The notes under the pieces are model-generated. The model saw only the letters and a program-made list of their open reading frames with translations. It made no database searches and was not told the DNA's origin. The translations under genes and the position numbers were made by a program. From Flavobacterium sp. PMTSA4 (GTDB lineage: Bacteria; Bacteroidota; Bacteroidia; Flavobacteriales; Flavobacteriaceae), in NCBI RefSeq assembly GCF_032098525.1, contig NZ_CP134890.1, positions 310,001 through 374,000 on the forward strand: DNA of 64,000 bases. The letters run 5' to 3'. Numbering within the stretch: the stretch's first letter is position 1; each line of letters opens with the position of its first letter. This document shows positions 32,295 through 41,179 of this stretch, one piece after another.

Positions 32295-33490
32295 TCATCA
32301 GTAATATTCTCATTAAACGCTGAAGGAAGCATTTTTGGAATAAACTTTATAAGAATTGGTAACAGCAAACTTCCTCCAGGTAGCAGAAAAATAGTTAATG
32401 ACGGTATGGTTTTGCAGATATCAAGTATTTGATTTTTGATTTTCTTTTTTTCTTCTTTGTCTAAATCTTTAACCGTTGATTTTGCTAAAAGCTGCATCAA
32501 TTCTTTGCTTTCAGATATTTCTTTTAGTAATCTTTTTTTGTTTCGGTTAATCAAAACAATTACACCATCAGTTGTATGGTCATAAAAGTGTTTTACTGGA
32601 TTGGCATGTTTGAAATAGGGTATTTCTGCTTTATGATTTACAATGAAATAGTTAATAAAATCAATACTTTTTAGAATAAAATCATCTGAAATTTCTAATT
32701 TTTGTCCTAACGTAAAAAGAAAATAACGCTCTTCGTTTTCTACTTTTTCATCACTCCAAAGACTAATTCCTGCCAGGTCAATGATATAGTATTTCTCTAA
32801 ATCATTCTTCAGGAACGAAAAGTCTAATGTTTCAATAGAATTACCTGAATTAGAAGAAGCTTTGTTATAGCGAACCGATGATTCAAAAAGCTTTTGAAGT
32901 AATTCATCATGCTTTGTTTTGTTGGTTTTTATCTTCAGCGAAAGCGAAACAACAGTCGTAATTATTTCTTCTAATTTCGAAATGTATTTTGTGGTGATGT
33001 GTTCTTTTTCAAGGTATTTTTTAAATGCTAAAACATCAGTAAATAAAAGCGCATTGGTGATAACATGAGAAAAGTTTTTGCTAAACATATCCTCATTGGT
33101 TTGCACTCTTTCGTGAATGATTTTCTCAAGTTTGCTTGAATTACTTGAGCTTGCAAGCATTTTTTTCAAAGGATTAAAACCTTCGGGAGTAATTTGTTTA
33201 TAGAAATCAACGGCTTTTTCAATAAAATCAGCGGCATCATTGGAATTTGATTTAAAACAATACATTTTATACAACGTATTGAGTAACCCAATTTTCGATT
33301 TTTCAACAATAGTCCATTCTTCAAACTCAATCGGATTGATAACATCAAAATAAATGTTATGTCCAAAAATAAAACCTGTTGCTCGCGTTTTTACATAAAA
33401 ATCTGTAGCATCAGAAAACGTCAACGGAGTTGACGTTTTTTGCTCTATAAAGAATTTATCAATCCAACCGTGAACCGAAGGGTTTATCAT
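32291..33490 (-). CDS. LETM1-related biofilm-associated family protein
   Basis: A 399-residue helical protein. The N-terminal 330 residues have no known domain. The C-terminal 65 residues resemble the LETM1 ribosome-binding-like segment: KKIKNQILDICKTIPSL, then TIFLLPGGSLLLPILIKFIP, with a hydrophobic stretch. Proteins of this build are known in Flavobacteriaceae as LETM1-related biofilm-associated proteins. It should be associated with the inner membrane through the C-terminal segment. The function is not proven in this lineage. It is a single gene, convergent with the carbonic anhydrase. Confidence 0.75.
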   Translation of the reverse strand: MINPSVHGWIDKFFIEQKTSTPLTFSDATDFYVKTRATGFIFGHNIYFDVINPIEFEEWTIVEKSKIGLLNTLYKMYCFKSNSNDAADFIEKAVDFYKQITPEGFNPLKKMLASSSNSSKLEKIIHERVQTNEDMFSKNFSHVITNALLFTDVLAFKKYLEKEHITTKYISKLEEIITTVVSLSLKIKTNKTKHDELLQKLFESSVRYNKASSNSGNSIETLDFSFLKNDLEKYYIIDLAGISLWSDEKVENEERYFLFTLGQKLEISDDFILKSIDFINYFIVNHKAEIPYFKHANPVKHFYDHTTDGVIVLINRNKKRLLKEISESKELMQLLAKSTVKDLDKEEKKKIKNQILDICKTIPSLTIFLLPGGSLLLPILIKFIPKMLPSAFNENITDD

Positions 33491-33564
33491 TTAGGTAATG
33501 TAATTTTTTTGCAAAAATACTCTAATTATATTGGTTGTCAAGTAAAATTATGGTCAAGTATAGA

Positions 33565-34140
33565 TTAAAAATTATCTCTCGATTTAATGTTCTTTTCACA
33601 TAGAGAAATAATTTCCTCAATTCTTTTCATTCTGGTTTCTTCTCTCTTTGCCTGATTTAACCAATAGAGGTAACTTTTTCTATACGATTTACTGAAGTTT
33701 TGATAATTGGTAAAAGCGACTTTGTTTTTGTTAAACTTTGCTTGTAAATCTTCAGGAATTTCTAAGTTTTCAACAGCATCAAGGCTACTCCAAGAACCGT
33801 TCTTTTTCGCAATTTCAATTTTTTTCAAACCGCTTTCATGCATTAGGTTTTCGGCAATCAGTTTTTCGATATAGGTTTTGTTGAGTTTGCTCCAAACGCT
33901 TTTGTCTTTTCTTGGCGAAAACATTTGTCGTCTGCGTTCATCATCCAGCCTTTTAACGGTAGAATCTATCCAGCCATAGCAAAGCGCCACCTGAACGGCT
34001 TCTTCCCAACGCATGCTTTCAAATTCACTGTCAACTCTATAAAAAATCAAATACACGCCATCACACGAATGATGATTTTCATGCAACCAATCGCGCCATT
34101 CTTTTTCGTTTTTAAAATAAAGATGTTCTTTTTCTTCCAA
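33565..34140 (-). CDS. YdeI/OmpD-associated family protein
   Basis: A 191-residue protein with the family pattern: EWRDWLHENHHSCDGVYLIFYR near the start is part of a longer stretch, then WEEAVQVALCYGWIDSTVKR (about 45-64), RQMFSPRKDKSVWSKLNK (about 70-87), and PEDLQAKF, NFSKSYRKSYLYWLNQAKREET (about 150-171). These proteins are soluble and frequent in Bacteroidota and Firmicutes. Their activity is not known, and the name comes from co-occurrence with OmpD. No operon partner is evident. Confidence 0.85.
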   Translation of the reverse strand: MEEKEHLYFKNEKEWRDWLHENHHSCDGVYLIFYRVDSEFESMRWEEAVQVALCYGWIDSTVKRLDDERRRQMFSPRKDKSVWSKLNKTYIEKLIAENLMHESGLKKIEIAKKNGSWSSLDAVENLEIPEDLQAKFNKNKVAFTNYQNFSKSYRKSYLYWLNQAKREETRMKRIEEIISLCEKNIKSRDNF

Positions 34141-34191
34141 GGTGGGTTTTAATTTATAAGTGTTTATAAAATAGTTCTTAGTGGCAAATTT

Positions 34192-34749
34192 TTATTTAGA
34201 AATTACAAACCAATATATTAACTTTTTAGATTTCTTAAAAATGTAAATTCCGCAGGAGTAATTATGCGGTTTTTCAACTTTTCCTTCTTGCTTAAAAGTA
34301 TTGTCAAGATTACCTTCTTCAATTAGATAAATTTCTACTTCATCATTTCTCAAATCAACTTCTCCAATTACATCAATCCATTCATTAGAAACATCACTAA
34401 GTAAAAGTAATTTTTCTTTATATGGATAATAGACGTTATAATCTTCAATCTTTAGTTTGCTGTTTTCGAGCATGGTATATTTGTTTATCTTGAACTCAAG
34501 CGATTTTTGATTATCATTATTAAGATCAAACATTAATTTTGTACTTGAATTTCCAATTGCTTTAAAACTTGCATAATATGAACTTTCAGCTAGAATTGCA
34601 TTTGAAATTTTGTAAGGGCAATTATTCCTAAACTTTTCTAAAGTAAATTTAGTTAGTTCCTCTTCGAAAGCTTTAATAGTGTTTATTTTGGTTTGTCCTT
34701 TACAAAAACAAATTAAAAAGATGCTAAAAAATAGTATGATTTTTTTCAT
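34192..34749 (-). CDS. Hypothetical lipoprotein or exported protein
   Basis: A 185-residue product starting MKKIILFFSIFLICFCKGQ, a signal peptide with Cys at 14-16 that fits a lipoprotein. The upstream TTG start was rejected because it adds 11 residues before the signal. The mature part is mixed alpha/beta with several Lys/Asn-rich strands and ends in a basic strand (KKSKKLIYWFVISK). No family is recognised. Its start region lies 160 bases from the 21-bp repeat array at 34909-35328, which occupies the space between it and sodC. Confidence 0.65.
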   Translation of the reverse strand: MKKIILFFSIFLICFCKGQTKINTIKAFEEELTKFTLEKFRNNCPYKISNAILAESSYYASFKAIGNSSTKLMFDLNNDNQKSLEFKINKYTMLENSKLKIEDYNVYYPYKEKLLLLSDVSNEWIDVIGEVDLRNDEVEIYLIEEGNLDNTFKQEGKVEKPHNYSCGIYIFKKSKKLIYWFVISK

Positions 34750-34908
34750 TGTATCTATATTATAACTTAAAGTTTTTGCCAACTATAAATTTCTCCACAA
34801 AATTTAGCAACCCTAAAAATATTGTGTTGAAAATCATAAATCTTTGTTAATTTATCAAATATATGCAATTATTCGGCTAAAACACTCTTTTTTCTCACAG
34901 AATGATTG

Positions 34909-35328
34909 AAAAAAGCGTTCTCCCAATAATTTTTGGACGTCCAAAAATTTACGGGAGAGTTCTAAAAATTGTTTGAAGTGTTCTTCGAACTTACCGAAGA
35001 GCTCTACAAATTGCACGAAGAGTTCTTCGCAAACATTGAAGTCTTCTTCAAATTATCCGCAGTGTTCTACAAATTGCTTGAAGTGTTCTTCAAACTTTGT
35101 GAAGTCTTCTTCAAGAACATTTTGGAACTCTAAAAATTATCCGTAGAACTCTAAAAATTATTCGTAGAAGACTAAAAATTATCGGGAGAAGACTTCAAAT
35201 AATAAGTTGGCGTCTTCGGATAATTTGTAGAAGGCTATAAACTACTGGAAGAGCACTTTAAATAAAAAGTAGAAGCCTTCAAACTCTCGGGAGAAGACTT
35301 CTACTTATTAAAAGCGTTATAAATCTAT
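34909..35328. repeat. Degenerate tandem array, 21-bp period, about 20 units
   Basis: From 34951 the sequence falls into 17 contiguous 21-base units without insertion or deletion (34951, 34972, ... 35287), with looser units on both sides. Across these 17 units position 7 is always G and positions 12-13 are always CT. Position 4 is G in 16 and positions 6-7 are AG in 15, with AAA at 16-18 in most. Several units contain a small hairpin such as TTGAAG-TGTT-CTTCAA (unit at 35077) or TTGAAG-TCTT-CTTCAA (35035). The period is two turns of B-DNA and seven codons. This fills the 595-base gap between two minus-strand genes. No convincing reading frame spans it. Confidence 0.85.
34928..34949. repeat. 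Perfect 22-bp palindrome at the edge of the 21-bp array
   Basis: AATTTTTGGAC/GTCCAAAAATT is fully self-complementary and stands immediately before the first regular unit at 34951. It occupies about one period and may be a degenerated or specialised unit, or a protein site. Confidence 0.7.
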
Positions 35329-35344
35329 TTTTTGTTGTACTATG

Positions 35345-35869
35345 TTATTTAATGATACCTGAACAAGCAACTCTTGCACCAGCATTTCCAGTAGGTTGCG
35401 ATGTATAATCATCTGGATCTTTGTGAACGATTAATCCTTTGCCTAGAATGTTTTTGGTTTCATCAGTTCCACCAATTGCCCATTCTTTGGTTTTGAAAAA
35501 TACGGTTGCATTTCCGTATACATCAGCGGTGAAGTTTCCGATGTCGCCACGATGGTATTCGCCTTCACCAAATTTTCCGTGTTTTTTAAACGTTGGATTC
35601 CAGTGTCCGCCGGTTGATGTACCATCAGCAGCAGAGCAATCTGATTTTTCGTGAATGTGAATGGCGTGAAGTCCAGGAGTTAATCCGGTTAATTTTGCAA
35701 CCAAAGTTACTTCGCCTTTTTTTTCTGTGAAAGTGGCTGTACCTTTTACATTACTGCCGCTTTTTGGTTCTAGAGTTATTGTTAAACTATTGCTGTTAGC
35801 ATCTGCACTTGATTTACAAGCAAAAATGATACTACAAATGATAATGGCTGATAAAAGTATTTTTTTCAT
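35345..35869 (-). CDS. sodC: Cu/Zn superoxide dismutase, lipoprotein form
   Basis: A 174-residue product with a lipoprotein signal (FAC, Cys18). The metal-binding set is complete: copper ligands H71 and H73 in HAIHIHE, bridging H89 in GGHWNP, zinc ligands H97, H106 and D109 (KKHG, EYHRGD), and copper ligand H149 in IVHKDPDDY. The disulphide pair is C78 and C169. It protects the periplasm from superoxide. A perfect -7 box lies upstream, and the gene is transcribed alone, towards the 21-bp repeat array. Confidence 0.95.
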   Translation of the reverse strand: MKKILLSAIIICSIIFACKSSADANSNSLTITLEPKSGSNVKGTATFTEKKGEVTLVAKLTGLTPGLHAIHIHEKSDCSAADGTSTGGHWNPTFKKHGKFGEGEYHRGDIGNFTADVYGNATVFFKTKEWAIGGTDETKNILGKGLIVHKDPDDYTSQPTGNAGARVACSGIIK

Positions 35870-35882
35870 AATTGTGTTTTTT

Positions 35883-35890
35883 CAAATTTA
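35883..35890 (-). promoter_or_regulatory. -7 promoter element TAAATTTG of sodC (minus strand)
   Basis: Perfect TAnnTTTG box 13 bases before the sodC ATG. Confidence 0.6.
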
Positions 35891-35926
35891 CAAAATATAT
35901 GAAGAAACTTTATTAATACTTTATTA

Positions 35927-35954
35927 AAAAATCCCTTTTTATAAAGGGATTTTT
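35927..35954 (-). terminator. Terminator after the amidohydrolase gene
   Basis: AAAATCCCTTT/AAAGGGATTTT hairpin located between the stop of the large amidohydrolase gene and the sodC promoter, followed on the minus strand by T. Confidence 0.8.
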
Positions 35955-35975
35955 AGATTTACTGTTTTTATGTTT

Positions 35976-38900
35976 TTAGTTGTGAATTGCTCCGCAACAA
36001 TGTTGTTCCATAAAACTGTCGCTTTCTTCATGCCAAGGAAAAGCTGCGTTGTATTTCGAATTTTCCCAATAAAATTTGTTTCGCTTTTTAGGTTCGTTTC
36101 CAACTTCATTCATCGTTTCTGTGTCATAAACTCTACCATTGGCAATAGTATAAAGAATAGTGTTTGAGTTTTGAATATCATCCAAAGGATTTTTTTCTAA
36201 AACCAGAATATCAGCCAGTTTACCCACTTCTAAGGAACCAATATCATTTCCTGCTCCAATATAATTTGCTGCATTTATAGTAGCGGTTTTTAAAGTTTCT
36301 AAATTGCTCATTCCACCTTGATTGATACTCCACAATTCCCAATGAGCACCCATTCCTTGCAATTGTCCGTGAGCACCCATGTTGACTTTTACACCATTAT
36401 CGGCTAAAGTTTTAGCAGTTTTTGATGTTAGAATATGGTCGTTTTGATAATCTTCTTCAGGCGCCATTATTCTGTAACGAGAGCGAGAGTCAATAATTCC
36501 TCTTGGAGTGAATTCTAGTAATTTTTTGTTTTCCCAAACATTTGTTTTTTGATACCAATAATATTCGGCATTCAATCCACCATAATTAACAATCAAAGTA
36601 GGAGTGTAGCCTACATCGGTTTTTCCCCATAATTCAATCACATCTTTATAGACAGGTGTAATTGGAATATTGTGTTCAATGCCTGTATGTCCGTCAATTA
36701 TCATACTTAAATTAGAAAAGAAAGTACAACCACCTTCTGGAACTACATTTATACCTTCCTCGCGAGCAGCCTGTAAAACTTGCTGTCTTTGTTCTCTCCT
36801 TGGTTGATTATAACTTTTTACAGATAATGCGCCAAAGGCTTTGGTTCTTTTAACCGAAGACCTTGCATCATCCAATTTATTGATTAATGCTTTAAAATCT
36901 CCATCGGCTCCATACAATATAAACCCTGTTGAAAATATTCTTGGACCAACTATAGCACCACTTTTAACCATTTCTGATAAGGTAAAAATAGATTCGGTAT
37001 TTGAAGATGGATCATGTGAAGTGGTTACTCCAAAAGCAAGATTTGCGTACAGTTGCCAATTTTGTTGTGTGGTCAATCCGTATCTAAAAGCACCAATATG
37101 AGCATGAGCATCAACCATTCCGGGCATTAATGTTTTTGAAGTTAAATCGTAAACCAAGGCATCCGATGGAACTTTTACATCGCTGCTGTTTCCAATTGCT
37201 TCTATTCGGTTTTGATTGATAATCAGAGTTCCCTTTTCAATTACGTTATCACCATTCATGGTAATAATTCGGGCATTGGTAAGGGCAATTTTTCCTTTAG
37301 GTTTGTCAGTTTTAGAAAGTAATCCAATTTTAATTCCAGTATGGTCGGGCTTTTCAATTTTTTCTGGTGAGCCGTCTAAAAATGTAAACCTGTCTTTTAG
37401 AGCATAATTATAATACATCTCACCCAAAGTATACATTACATTTTTACTATCGCTTGACCAATGAAGATTAATTCCAGCATCTTTAGTTAGTTCTGATACA
37501 GGAACGGCTGTTGATTTATCATCCAAATCAAGAGTTTGACCATTAATATTCAAAGGCGCCACATATCCTTTATGCAAAAGTGTAAAGGCAATCCATTGAT
37601 TGTCTGGACTAGACACCAATCGGTTTGCATATTTTGATTTGATATGAGTTCTTTCATCTTTTCCATTGAGGTCAACACTTTTTAATTCCTTAGTTAAACT
37701 TCCAAAGAAAACTCCACCTGTTTGATAGAAAATTCGTTTAGCATCTTTAGAAAAAACAGGATATTCACCATTTGGGAAAACAAATTTTGCATTTCCGCCG
37801 TTGGAATTCATGGTGTAGATTCCAGTATTTTTACAGTAAGCATATCCTTGGTCGATATTACCATTTTCTTTAAGATAGGTAATCATTTTTCCATCAAAAG
37901 ATACATTTGGAGTTCTGTATATGCCTTTTTCTGAAGTAAGTTTTACATTCTTTTTTCCATCAAGACTCATTCTGTAAATAGCACCAAGATTAGTGTCGTT
38001 CCAGGTTACATATACTACTTCTTTTCCATCAGGAGTAAAAGTTGGTTCGGCTTCAAAATCTGTTCCTTTGGTTAATCTTCTTGGAGTTCCATCAGGTAAC
38101 GACTTTATCCATAAATAACCTAATGCTCTAAAGATTAATGATTTTCCGTCTGGTGATGTTACTGCATCACGAATCATTTTTACAGTAAAATCATTATCGG
38201 AAATCGGAGTGTTGAAGTGAACTCTATCAGCTACGTCTATTGCCACATCAACAGTAAATGGGATAGGAGTAATCGCTAATGTTTTGATATCAATTTTTTG
38301 AATATGTCCACCAGCCCAAAATACTATAGCATCGTTTGAAGGCATCCAGCTGAAATTAGGGTAAACCCCAAATAAAGTCCATGCTGTTTGCTGGTCTTTG
38401 TCTAATTTATCATAAACAGGCCATTCTTCTCCCGATTCTAAATCCTGAATGTATAAAACGGTTTTTTCTCTTATTCTTTTAACAAAAGCTAATAGTTTTC
38501 CATCACGAGATACTTGTGGTCTTGCAGCTCCGCCTGGACCACCAGTCAATCTGTCAATTTTTCCAGTTTCAAAATCATATCTGTTGATAACAAATATTTG
38601 ACTATTTGGGTCTTTGTTGTATTGAAAAAATCCACCTGGATATACATCTTCGCTGTAATACATGTATTTGCCATCAGGAGAAATGACAGGTTCGTTCACA
38701 TCTTGTTGGTCGTTTTTACGTTTAGTGAGTTGTACTCCTGAACCACCACTAATATGGTATTGCCACATTTCGCCTGCACCAAGTGAGCGCACTGAAGTGA
38801 AGTGTTTTTTGGCAACAATATAATTCCCATTGGGCATCCAAGTAGCGTTGTTGACTAGTCTAAAGTCTTCTTTTGTTACTTGTTTTACATCTGTACCATC

Positions 38901-39263
38901 GGCTTTCATTACCCAAATATTATCACCACCACCAGCATCGCTTGTAAAAGAAATATATTTCCCATCAGGACTGAAACGCGGTTGAATTTCAAAAGGAATT
39001 CCTGAACGCAGAACTTTTGCTTTACCACCTGTAATAGGAATGCTGTAAATATCTCCCAACATATCAAAAACAATAGTTTTCCCATCAGGACTTACATCCA
39101 GATTCATCCAAGTTCCTTCAGTTGTTGTGAAATTTTGAGTTTTGTAGTTAAAGCTTTCGCCAGGTTTTGAAACATCCCATTTTGGTTCTTTAGTAGTTTC
39201 TTGAGCAATAATTCCAATTGGGATAATGAAAAAAGTTAAAAATAATAGTGTGCTTTTTTTCAT
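35976..39263 (-). CDS. Exported TolB-like beta-propeller / amidohydrolase fusion
   Basis: A 1095-residue exported protein with a signal peptide (about 1-20, ending IIAQ). Residues about 45-650 form a WD40-like (PD40/TolB) propeller with repeated DGK motifs (SPDGKTIVF, SPDGKYISF, SPDGKYMYY, TPDGKEVVY). The C-terminal third (about 660-1090) is an amidohydrolase with the metal-binding GMVDAHAHIGAFRYG (near 715) and the last-domain motif EVGKLADILVLEKNPL. Substrates of this family vary (peptides, cyclic amides, xenobiotics). Expression is from a one-mismatch -7 box (TATATTTA, 39287-39294 on the minus strand). The protein probably acts in the periplasm. Confidence 0.9.
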   Translation of the reverse strand: MKKSTLLFLTFFIIPIGIIAQETTKEPKWDVSKPGESFNYKTQNFTTTEGTWMNLDVSPDGKTIVFDMLGDIYSIPITGGKAKVLRSGIPFEIQPRFSPDGKYISFTSDAGGGDNIWVMKADGTDVKQVTKEDFRLVNNATWMPNGNYIVAKKHFTSVRSLGAGEMWQYHISGGSGVQLTKRKNDQQDVNEPVISPDGKYMYYSEDVYPGGFFQYNKDPNSQIFVINRYDFETGKIDRLTGGPGGAARPQVSRDGKLLAFVKRIREKTVLYIQDLESGEEWPVYDKLDKDQQTAWTLFGVYPNFSWMPSNDAIVFWAGGHIQKIDIKTLAITPIPFTVDVAIDVADRVHFNTPISDNDFTVKMIRDAVTSPDGKSLIFRALGYLWIKSLPDGTPRRLTKGTDFEAEPTFTPDGKEVVYVTWNDTNLGAIYRMSLDGKKNVKLTSEKGIYRTPNVSFDGKMITYLKENGNIDQGYAYCKNTGIYTMNSNGGNAKFVFPNGEYPVFSKDAKRIFYQTGGVFFGSLTKELKSVDLNGKDERTHIKSKYANRLVSSPDNQWIAFTLLHKGYVAPLNINGQTLDLDDKSTAVPVSELTKDAGINLHWSSDSKNVMYTLGEMYYNYALKDRFTFLDGSPEKIEKPDHTGIKIGLLSKTDKPKGKIALTNARIITMNGDNVIEKGTLIINQNRIEAIGNSSDVKVPSDALVYDLTSKTLMPGMVDAHAHIGAFRYGLTTQQNWQLYANLAFGVTTSHDPSSNTESIFTLSEMVKSGAIVGPRIFSTGFILYGADGDFKALINKLDDARSSVKRTKAFGALSVKSYNQPRREQRQQVLQAAREEGINVVPEGGCTFFSNLSMIIDGHTGIEHNIPITPVYKDVIELWGKTDVGYTPTLIVNYGGLNAEYYWYQKTNVWENKKLLEFTPRGIIDSRSRYRIMAPEEDYQNDHILTSKTAKTLADNGVKVNMGAHGQLQGMGAHWELWSINQGGMSNLETLKTATINAANYIGAGNDIGSLEVGKLADILVLEKNPLDDIQNSNTILYTIANGRVYDTETMNEVGNEPKKRNKFYWENSKYNAAFPWHEESDSFMEQHCCGAIHN

Positions 39264-39303
39264 GAAAGTATTAATTAAATTTTAGCTAAATATAAGAATA
39301 AAA

Positions 39304-39334
39304 AAAGCCACATAAATAATTAATGTGGCTTTTC
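39304..39334 (-). terminator. Terminator of the beta-oxidation operon
   Basis: AAAAGCCACAT/ATGTGGCTTTT hairpin downstream of the acyl-CoA dehydrogenase stop, with a T-run on the minus strand. Confidence 0.85.
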
Positions 39335-39368
39335 AAAACAATTAACTTAACTAAAAATTATAGAAATG

Positions 39369-41159
39369 CTAGAAGCAATAACTATTTTCGGTAACTAATT
39401 TTGCAGTAATGGTTTCTCTTAACCCTACAATATTAGGCATGTTTGTGTATTTTGTGAAACGTCTTAATCCCATAAGCATCATGCGTTGTTCATCGCCTTC
39501 GGCAAAAGAAATAATACTTTCTTTTCCTTTTTGTGAAATAATATCAACTGCTTTATAAAGATATAATTTAGCCATCGCAATTTGCTCTTGTACTTTGGCT
39601 TCACCTTCTTTTTTGGCTAATTTTTCCGTACGAAGTACAGTACTTTCAGCCATATAAATTTCAATTAACATATCGGCAGCTGCGGTCAACAACTGTTGGT
39701 GATGGTCTAAGTCCATACCGTATTTTTGAACGGCACCACCAGCAACCATCAAGAATGCTTTTTTCAATTTGCCAATTAATTCTTTTTCCTCAGCAAACAA
39801 TTCAGAATAGTCAGGCGTATCAAACGATGGTATTCCCATTAATTCTTCTTGAACTTTTTGTGCAGGACCAAGCAAGTCAACGTGGCCTTTCATGGCTTTT
39901 TTGATTAACATACCCACCGAAAGCATTCGGTTGATTTCGTTTGTACCTTCGTAAATACGAGCAATACGAGCATCACGCCAAGCCGATTCCATTGGTGTAT
40001 CTTCTGAGAATCCCATTCCGCCATAGATTTGAATTCCTTCATCGGCACAATTTTGTACATCTTCGGAAACAGCTACTTTAAGAATAGAACATTCAATAGC
40101 AAATTCTTCAACTCCTTTTAACTCTGCTTCCTGATGCGATGCACCTTCAGCTTCACGGATTTTTATTCTGTTTTCAATATCTTTTGCAGCACGATAGGTA
40201 GCACTTTCGCCAGCATAAGCAGAAGTTGCCATTTCGGCTAATTTGTATCTGATTGCGCCAAACGTTGAAATTGGCACATCAAATTGAATTCTTTCGTTAG
40301 CATAATTTATGGCATTTGAAGTAACACGTCTTTGCGCATCCAAACAAGCTGCAGCCAATTTTATACGACCTACGTTTAAAGCATTCATGGCTATTTTAAA
40401 ACCTTCGCCACGACCCGCTAACATATTTTCAACCGGAACTTTAGTATTTGCAAAGAAAACTTGACGCGTTGAAGAAGCGCGAATTCCTAATTTATGTTCT
40501 TCTTCACCAAGTGTAATGCCGTTATTTGGGTCGTTTTCAACAATAAAACCAGTAATGTTTTTATCATCTTCAATACGAGCAAAAACGATAAATACCGAAC
40601 AAAAACCAGCATTAGAAATCCACATTTTTGCTCCCGTAATGTTGTAATATTTTCCATCCTCGGATAAAACAGCTTTCGTTTTACCAGAATTTGCATCCGA
40701 ACCTGCACCTGGCTCTGTTAAACAATAAGCACCAAACCATTCGCCTGAAGCTAACTTAGGTACGTATTTTTGTTTTTGTTCTTCAGTACCATATAGAGTG
40801 ATTGGCATAGTTCCGATACCTGTATGAGCACCAAAAGCAGTAGAAAAAGAACCTGTTGCACCAGAAATATAATCACAAACCAAACAAGTATCTACAAATC
40901 CCATTCCCATTCCGCCATAAGCTTCAGGAACAGCTACACTAAGAAAGCCCATTTCACCAGCTTTGCGCATAACTTCTTCTGTAAATGCATAATCTTTGTG
41001 CTCAAAACGGTCTTTATTTGCCCAAAGTTCTTTATCACAAAATTCTTTTACGGCATCACGCATCATGATTTGCTCTTCGCTAAAGTCTTCAGGTGTAAAG
41101 ACATTTTCACACTTGGTTTCTTTTACCAAAAACTGACCACCTCTTGTTATATCTTCCAT
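39369..41159 (-). CDS. fadE: Acyl-CoA dehydrogenase
   Basis: A 596-residue flavoenzyme that makes the trans-2-enoyl-CoA in beta-oxidation. It has the family motifs AYCLTEPGAGSDA (about 143-155) and IYGGMGFSEDTPMESAWRDARIARIYEGTNEI in the C-terminal half, split here across the substrate-binding loop, with the catalytic Glu in YEGTNEI. The length and the extra C-terminal domain of about 150 residues match the VLCAD-like group. It is the last gene of the marR-fadN-fadA-fadE operon, with short gaps (20 bases to fadA). Confidence 0.93.
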   Translation of the reverse strand: MEDITRGGQFLVKETKCENVFTPEDFSEEQIMMRDAVKEFCDKELWANKDRFEHKDYAFTEEVMRKAGEMGFLSVAVPEAYGGMGMGFVDTCLVCDYISGATGSFSTAFGAHTGIGTMPITLYGTEEQKQKYVPKLASGEWFGAYCLTEPGAGSDANSGKTKAVLSEDGKYYNITGAKMWISNAGFCSVFIVFARIEDDKNITGFIVENDPNNGITLGEEEHKLGIRASSTRQVFFANTKVPVENMLAGRGEGFKIAMNALNVGRIKLAAACLDAQRRVTSNAINYANERIQFDVPISTFGAIRYKLAEMATSAYAGESATYRAAKDIENRIKIREAEGASHQEAELKGVEEFAIECSILKVAVSEDVQNCADEGIQIYGGMGFSEDTPMESAWRDARIARIYEGTNEINRMLSVGMLIKKAMKGHVDLLGPAQKVQEELMGIPSFDTPDYSELFAEEKELIGKLKKAFLMVAGGAVQKYGMDLDHHQQLLTAAADMLIEIYMAESTVLRTEKLAKKEGEAKVQEQIAMAKLYLYKAVDIISQKGKESIISFAEGDEQRMMLMGLRRFTKYTNMPNIVGLRETITAKLVTENSYCF

Positions 41160-41179
41160 TTTTATAGTTTTATTATTAA

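Noticed and set aside
34909..35328. CRISPR array
   Set aside because: Units are 21 bases, contiguous and all diverged. There is no constant repeat of 25-40 bases separated by unique spacers, and no cas gene is near.
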